64,000 nucleotides of DNA from Paenibacillus cymbidii (lineage in GTDB: Bacteria > Bacillota > Bacilli > Paenibacillales > NBRC-103111): contig NZ_SHLX01000041.1 of assembly GCF_004764705.1 (NCBI RefSeq), positions 1 to 64,000 of the forward strand, read 5' to 3'. How positions within the stretch are numbered: the first letter of the stretch is position 1; the number at the start of each line of letters is the position of its first letter. This document shows positions 60,668-64,000 of the stretch, in pieces. Under the pieces are notes generated by a model that made no database searches, was not told the origin of the DNA, and saw only the letters and a program-made list of their open reading frames with translations. A program made the translations under genes and the position numbers.

Positions 60668-61801
60668 CTACCAATACGCCTTCGTGCGGCCGAGCAGCCG
60701 TGCGACCGCTTCGGCGAAATAGTAGTCGCCATAAATGAGCGACACATTCACTTCCACATGGCGCGACCGGAAGCCGGTCGCTTCGCGCAGCAGCCCTTGC
60801 TCCTCCGGCGCGCCGACGGTGGCGTAATGCGCAAACAAGCTGCCGACGATGCGCTCCGCCGCGGCGCGGAACAGCGCCGCATCGTCCGGCTCCGCCAGCT
60901 GCGCCAGCTCCAGCAAGCCGGCCGCGGCGATGGCGCCGGCCGACGTATCGCGCGGCTCGCCTTCCTTCGACGGCAGCCGGAAATCCCACATCGGCACGCT
61001 GTCGGCCTCCAGCTCGCGGATGAACAGCTTGGCGCAGCCGACGGCCCTGTCAAGGAACAGCTTGTTGCCCGTATACCGGTAAGCGTACGTAAACCCGCCG
61101 AGCGCCCATGATTGGCCGCGCGACCAAATCGAATCGTCGGCATACCCCTGGAACGTCGTGCCGCGCAGCCGCACCCCGGTTTCCGGGTCGAACAGGTACG
61201 TGTGGAAACACGAGTAGTCCGGTCGCACCAACGTATGCGCGCTCGTATCCGCGTGCGCTTCGGCGATGTTGCGGAAGCGGGCGTCGCCGGTCGTTTCGGC
61301 CGCCCAGAACAGCAGCGGCAGGTTGTACATGCAATCGACGATGATCCGTCCGCGGTTGCCCTCGCTGAATTCCTCCCCGGGATGCCAAACCGGCCAGGCG
61401 TTGATGAACCGACCGGCTTCGTGATAACGCCCGGCCAGCGCCTTGGCCGCATCGATCGCCACTTGGCGCGCTTCGGCGTCTCCGGTCAGCTTGTGGTCCG
61501 CCACGGACGACAGCGAGTACAGGAAGCCGATATCGTGATCGAGCGTTTCCGGGTTTTGGTACAGTCGTTTCGTAAACCGGTGCCTCGAACGTCGGGCAAC
61601 TTCGATAAAGGTCTCATCGCCGCTCAGCTCGTAGCACAAGTAGTTCAAGCCGGTCCAGAAGCTTCCGACCCAGCCTCCGTTTTCGCGAAACTGAAAGAGG
61701 CCGTCCACTGTCGATGCCGGCAGTTTGTCGCCGATGGCAACGGCGTTGCTCCGCGTTTTGTCCACGATAAAAGCTTTCATCTGTTCCAATGGCAATGTCA
61801 T
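60668..61801 (-). CDS. Glycoside hydrolase family 88 (unsaturated glucuronyl hydrolase)
   Basis: 377 residues from ATG 61801 behind GGAGGG; the frame opens six codons earlier. (Alpha/alpha)6-barrel text includes NGGWVGSFWTGLNYL, LDHDIGFLYSLSS with a key Asp, and RIIVDCMYNLPLLFWA with the second catalytic Asp. Such enzymes hydrate the unsaturated uronyl end left by polysaccharide lyases. Cytosolic. It is divergent from an AraC regulator that probably controls it. Confidence 0.92.
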   Translation of the reverse strand: MTLPLEQMKAFIVDKTRSNAVAIGDKLPASTVDGLFQFRENGGWVGSFWTGLNYLCYELSGDETFIEVARRSRHRFTKRLYQNPETLDHDIGFLYSLSSVADHKLTGDAEARQVAIDAAKALAGRYHEAGRFINAWPVWHPGEEFSEGNRGRIIVDCMYNLPLLFWAAETTGDARFRNIAEAHADTSAHTLVRPDYSCFHTYLFDPETGVRLRGTTFQGYADDSIWSRGQSWALGGFTYAYRYTGNKLFLDRAVGCAKLFIRELEADSVPMWDFRLPSKEGEPRDTSAGAIAAAGLLELAQLAEPDDAALFRAAAERIVGSLFAHYATVGAPEEQGLLREATGFRSRHVEVNVSLIYGDYYFAEAVARLLGRTKAYW

Positions 61802-61934
61802 GGCGATCCCTCCGGGCAAACAATTGTATGCCTACCATTGTAGCAGAGGCCGGGCAGATGCCCGTAGCAATTCCGTGTGCTAAAATGGTATCATATTGTC
61901 CTAATGGGACAGCGGCTCGGAGGCGGCAATCGCA

Positions 61935-62804
61935 ATGATGAAGCAGGAACGAAGCGTCGTGCATTCCATCGACACGGCTTTTCAATTTGTGTTCGGCTCA
62001 GTCGCGGATACGAATTTTACCGGCTATTTTCATGCGCATAAGGGGATTGAACTGCTGTATGTTCAGGAGGGCACCGGCAAGGTGGTCGTCGATCAGCAAA
62101 TTCGCGAGATCGAGCCGGGGATGCTGATCGTGTTCCAGCCGTTCCAGCTGCACCGGACACAGTTGACGGTCGGCCCGGACACGCCTTACATGCGCACGAT
62201 CGTTACATTTGACCCGGCGGCGGTAGAGCCGCATTTGGCCGCCTATCCGGGGCTGCTGCAGTTTCTCCAGCGGCTGCGCGACCGCAAGCTCCCGGCGCCA
62301 ACGATCCGGAGGGAGGAGCTCGGCGACCTGTACCCGCAGCTTGTCGCCCACTTCGGTCGGCATTGGGCCCAGCTGAAGCCGAAGCACGAGGAGTATCCGC
62401 TGCTGGTCATCCAGCTGCTGCACGCCCTGCAAGCGGTCTGGCCGAAGGAGGACAATGAGCCTGCGCCGCGGCCGTTTGCCCATTCGGAGCAAATCATGCA
62501 GTGGATCGAGCGGCATTACGCCGAGGAGATTCGCCTGGACGAGCTCGCCAGGCGGTTTCACTTGTCCAAGCATTACATGTCGCGCCGGTTCAAGCGCGAT
62601 ACGGGCAGCGGCATCGCCGACTATGTGAACGCAAGGCGCATCCGGCAGGCCATCTTCCTGCTGACGGCCGGAGACAAGAGCATGCGCGACATCGCCGAAG
62701 AAGTCGGCTTCGGCAGCGCGTCGTACTTCGGCAAAATGTTTCTCCGCTCTGTCGGTGTCACGCCGCTGCAATACCGGCAGCGCGCCGGCCAACTGTTCCG
62801 CTAG
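61935..62804 (+). CDS. AraC-family transcriptional regulator
   Basis: 289 residues. N-terminal cupin (GYFHAHKGIELLYVQEGTG) for ligand binding; C-terminal double helix-turn-helix (EIRLDELARRFHLSKHYMSR and MRDIAEEVGFGSASYFGKMF). Divergent from GH88, about 130 bases apart, so it likely activates that gene when a uronide is present. ATG 61938 is a one-codon-later alternative. Confidence 0.92.
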   Translation: MMKQERSVVHSIDTAFQFVFGSVADTNFTGYFHAHKGIELLYVQEGTGKVVVDQQIREIEPGMLIVFQPFQLHRTQLTVGPDTPYMRTIVTFDPAAVEPHLAAYPGLLQFLQRLRDRKLPAPTIRREELGDLYPQLVAHFGRHWAQLKPKHEEYPLLVIQLLHALQAVWPKEDNEPAPRPFAHSEQIMQWIERHYAEEIRLDELARRFHLSKHYMSRRFKRDTGSGIADYVNARRIRQAIFLLTAGDKSMRDIAEEVGFGSASYFGKMFLRSVGVTPLQYRQRAGQLFR

Positions 62805-62829
62805 CGACTGCCGCCCGCCGGACCGGCGG

Positions 62830-63480
62830 TTATTTCGCTTCGGGATTGTGGTAGCGCGACCGGATGAACCGTTCGATCGCCTGGGAACGCGTCCTCGCGC
62901 CGAGCTTCTCGTACGCCCGTCGCAAATAGTTGTCCACCGAACGTTTGCTTACATGAATGCGAACGGCGATTTCCTCCAACGTTTCCCCTTTGATAATCAG
63001 CTTCAAAATTTCCGTCTCGTCCTCGGTCAGCTCCGGTCCCGGGACCTGCAGGCTGTTCTGCATGCGCAGCTGATGATAGACCGATATCGGGATGATCGTG
63101 TGATTGCCCTGAATCGACCGGATCATATCGGCGATGGTGGAAGGCTCGTCGGCTTTGGACATGATGCCGGAGACGCCGATATCGAGCAGCTCGTTGTAGA
63201 AAGGCATTACGTCCACGCCGGTAAAGATCACGATATGCGTGCTGGAACGAATCTGCACGATGCGGCGCGCCACCTCGCTGCCGAGCAGATCCGGCAAGTT
63301 ATAGTCGAGAAAAACGAGATCAGGCCTGTGGATTCCGCATTCCCGCAGGCATGCCTCGCCGTTGCCGGCAGTAGCGACAATATCGATATTCCCCACGCCG
63401 AGCATGATCGTTTTCATCGCTTCCAGCATGACGGGGTGGTCGTCCACGATGATCGCGGTTAAACGTTTGGTTGCATTCAT
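62830..63480 (-). CDS. NarL/ComA-like response regulator
   Basis: 216 residues. Receiver with DD at 13-14, phosphoacceptor D59 in LVFLDYNLPDLLG, and the text IVIFTGVDVMPFYNEL that parallels ComA of Bacillus subtilis. The helix-turn-helix reads LTEDETEILKLIIKGETLEE and SKRSVDNYLRRAYEKLGART. The kinase gene upstream on the same strand is its partner. The similarity suggests a quorum- or peptide-linked role; that is inference. Confidence 0.88.
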   Translation of the reverse strand: MNATKRLTAIIVDDHPVMLEAMKTIMLGVGNIDIVATAGNGEACLRECGIHRPDLVFLDYNLPDLLGSEVARRIVQIRSSTHIVIFTGVDVMPFYNELLDIGVSGIMSKADEPSTIADMIRSIQGNHTIIPISVYHQLRMQNSLQVPGPELTEDETEILKLIIKGETLEEIAVRIHVSKRSVDNYLRRAYEKLGARTRSQAIERFIRSRYHNPEAK

Positions 63481-63515
63481 CCTATCCGGTCCTCCTAATT
63501 ATAGGGCAATATAGG

Positions 63516-63561
63516 GAGTTTAGCTTGCTAAACTCTCTCTGCTTGCTTGCTAAACTCTCCC
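63516..63561. repeat. Hairpin and direct repeat between kinase and regulator genes
   Basis: GAGTTTAG-cttg-CTAAACTC (63516-63535) is a perfect 8-bp hairpin, and the segment GCTTGCTAAACTCTC occurs twice (63523-63537 and 63545-63559). The second copy holds the kinase stop codon. Confidence 0.55.
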
Positions 63562-64000
63562 TGCTAATGGAATCGTAATCGTCACTTGCAGGCCGCAGCC
63601 GCGGCCGGTGTCCATCATCATCGCCCCTTTCAAAAAGTGCACTCTGCTGCGCATATATTCGATTCCCATGCCGGACGATTCAATGTCGGGCGCTGTCTCC
63701 GCTTTCGGCTCGAAGCCGACGCCATCGTCGCGATAGACCAGCACCATGGCATCGCCTGCGGCAGTAAGGGTGAAGGATACCTGTTCGGCGCGGGAATGCT
63801 TCTTCGCATTGCTAAGCAGCTCCTGCGCGATGCGAAAGATGTGCCGCTTCGTCTCGGGCTCGTACCGTTCGATGGCCTCTTCGCCTTCCGATCGGTACCA
63901 AATGTGGAACGGGGCTCCGACCGCTTCGTTCTCCAGCCACTTCTCCAACGTGCGAACGAGGCCGATTTCGTGCAGCAGGTGGGGAAACAGCTCGAAGAAG
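63550..64000 (-). CDS. ComP-like sensor histidine kinase, C-terminal part
   Basis: Runs off the right edge; about 150 residues are visible. The ATPase domain has RIAQELLSNAKKHSRAEQV (N box), YRDDGVGFEP (G1) and SGMGIEYMRSRVHFLKG (G2), typical of HisKA_3/NarX-ComP type kinases. Membrane and dimerisation parts lie outside the window. Partner of the response regulator 70 bases downstream. Confidence 0.9.
   Translation of the reverse strand, partial: FFELFPHLLHEIGLVRTLEKWLENEAVGAPFHIWYRSEGEEAIERYEPETKRHIFRIAQELLSNAKKHSRAEQVSFTLTAAGDAMVLVYRDDGVGFEPKAETAPDIESSGMGIEYMRSRVHFLKGAMMMDTGRGCGLQVTITIPLAGRV

Overview
The window looks like a chromosomal segment of a soil or plant-associated Paenibacillaceae bacterium (Paenibacillus or Cohnella type). 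The support is a GC-rich coding background, Gram-positive ribosome binding sites, lipoprotein sugar-binding proteins, transporters of the MalF/MalG type with no ATPase of their own, spore-coat relatives, many GntR/ROK/IclR/AraC/HxlR regulators, and dispersed intergenic hairpin repeats. I found no rRNA, tRNA, CRISPR array, replication origin or intact prophage. The genus call is inference from gene content.

Layout. 0.3-1.4 kb: a YwaF-like membrane protein and a VOC protein. 1.6-3.5 kb: an AT-rich two-gene island (AAA ATPase plus a TOPRIM-like protein) that resembles an anti-phage module. 3.7-9.4 kb: an OmpR-type two-component pair, a membrane S41 protease, and a sigma factor with a very long C-terminal extension. 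9.5-13.2 kb: a beta-helix protein and malate:quinone oxidoreductase behind a possible structured leader. 13.2-15.5 kb: an HxlR regulator divergent from a DODA dioxygenase and a quinone-reductase-like gene. 15.8-18.7 kb: a GntR-controlled sugar-acid operon interrupted by a MITE-like insert. 18.8-26.1 kb: an ArsR/SRPBCC operon, two TIM-barrel isomerases, an MFS exporter, an FGGY kinase and a C39-like protease.

26.6-47.3 kb is a carbohydrate-use region with two separate systems. The first runs rightward: a secreted propeller protein, a binding protein, two permeases, an esterase and an IclR regulator. The second is a leftward seven-gene operon: oxidoreductase, GH2 glycosidase, two amidohydrolases, binding protein and two permeases. 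It is divergent from a ROK repressor and an SGNH hydrolase. A GntR regulator and a large uncharacterised alpha-helical protein lie between the two systems. Both transporters must borrow an ATPase encoded elsewhere.

47.3-51.0 kb is a decayed, partly AT-rich patch. It holds a frameshifted isochorismatase, an IS630-type element, CotF-like fragments, and remnants of an alcohol dehydrogenase, a WYL regulator and an SDR, plus one intact DHFR-like gene. 51.0-52.7 kb carries nanK and nanE. 52.8-59.3 kb is a probable organosulfur module: binding protein, sulfatase, two-component system, and a convergent ATPase and permease. 59.5-60.6 kb holds an IS630 relic and a second repeat family. The right end has a GH88 hydrolase with a divergent AraC regulator, then a ComA/ComP-like two-component pair that runs off the edge.
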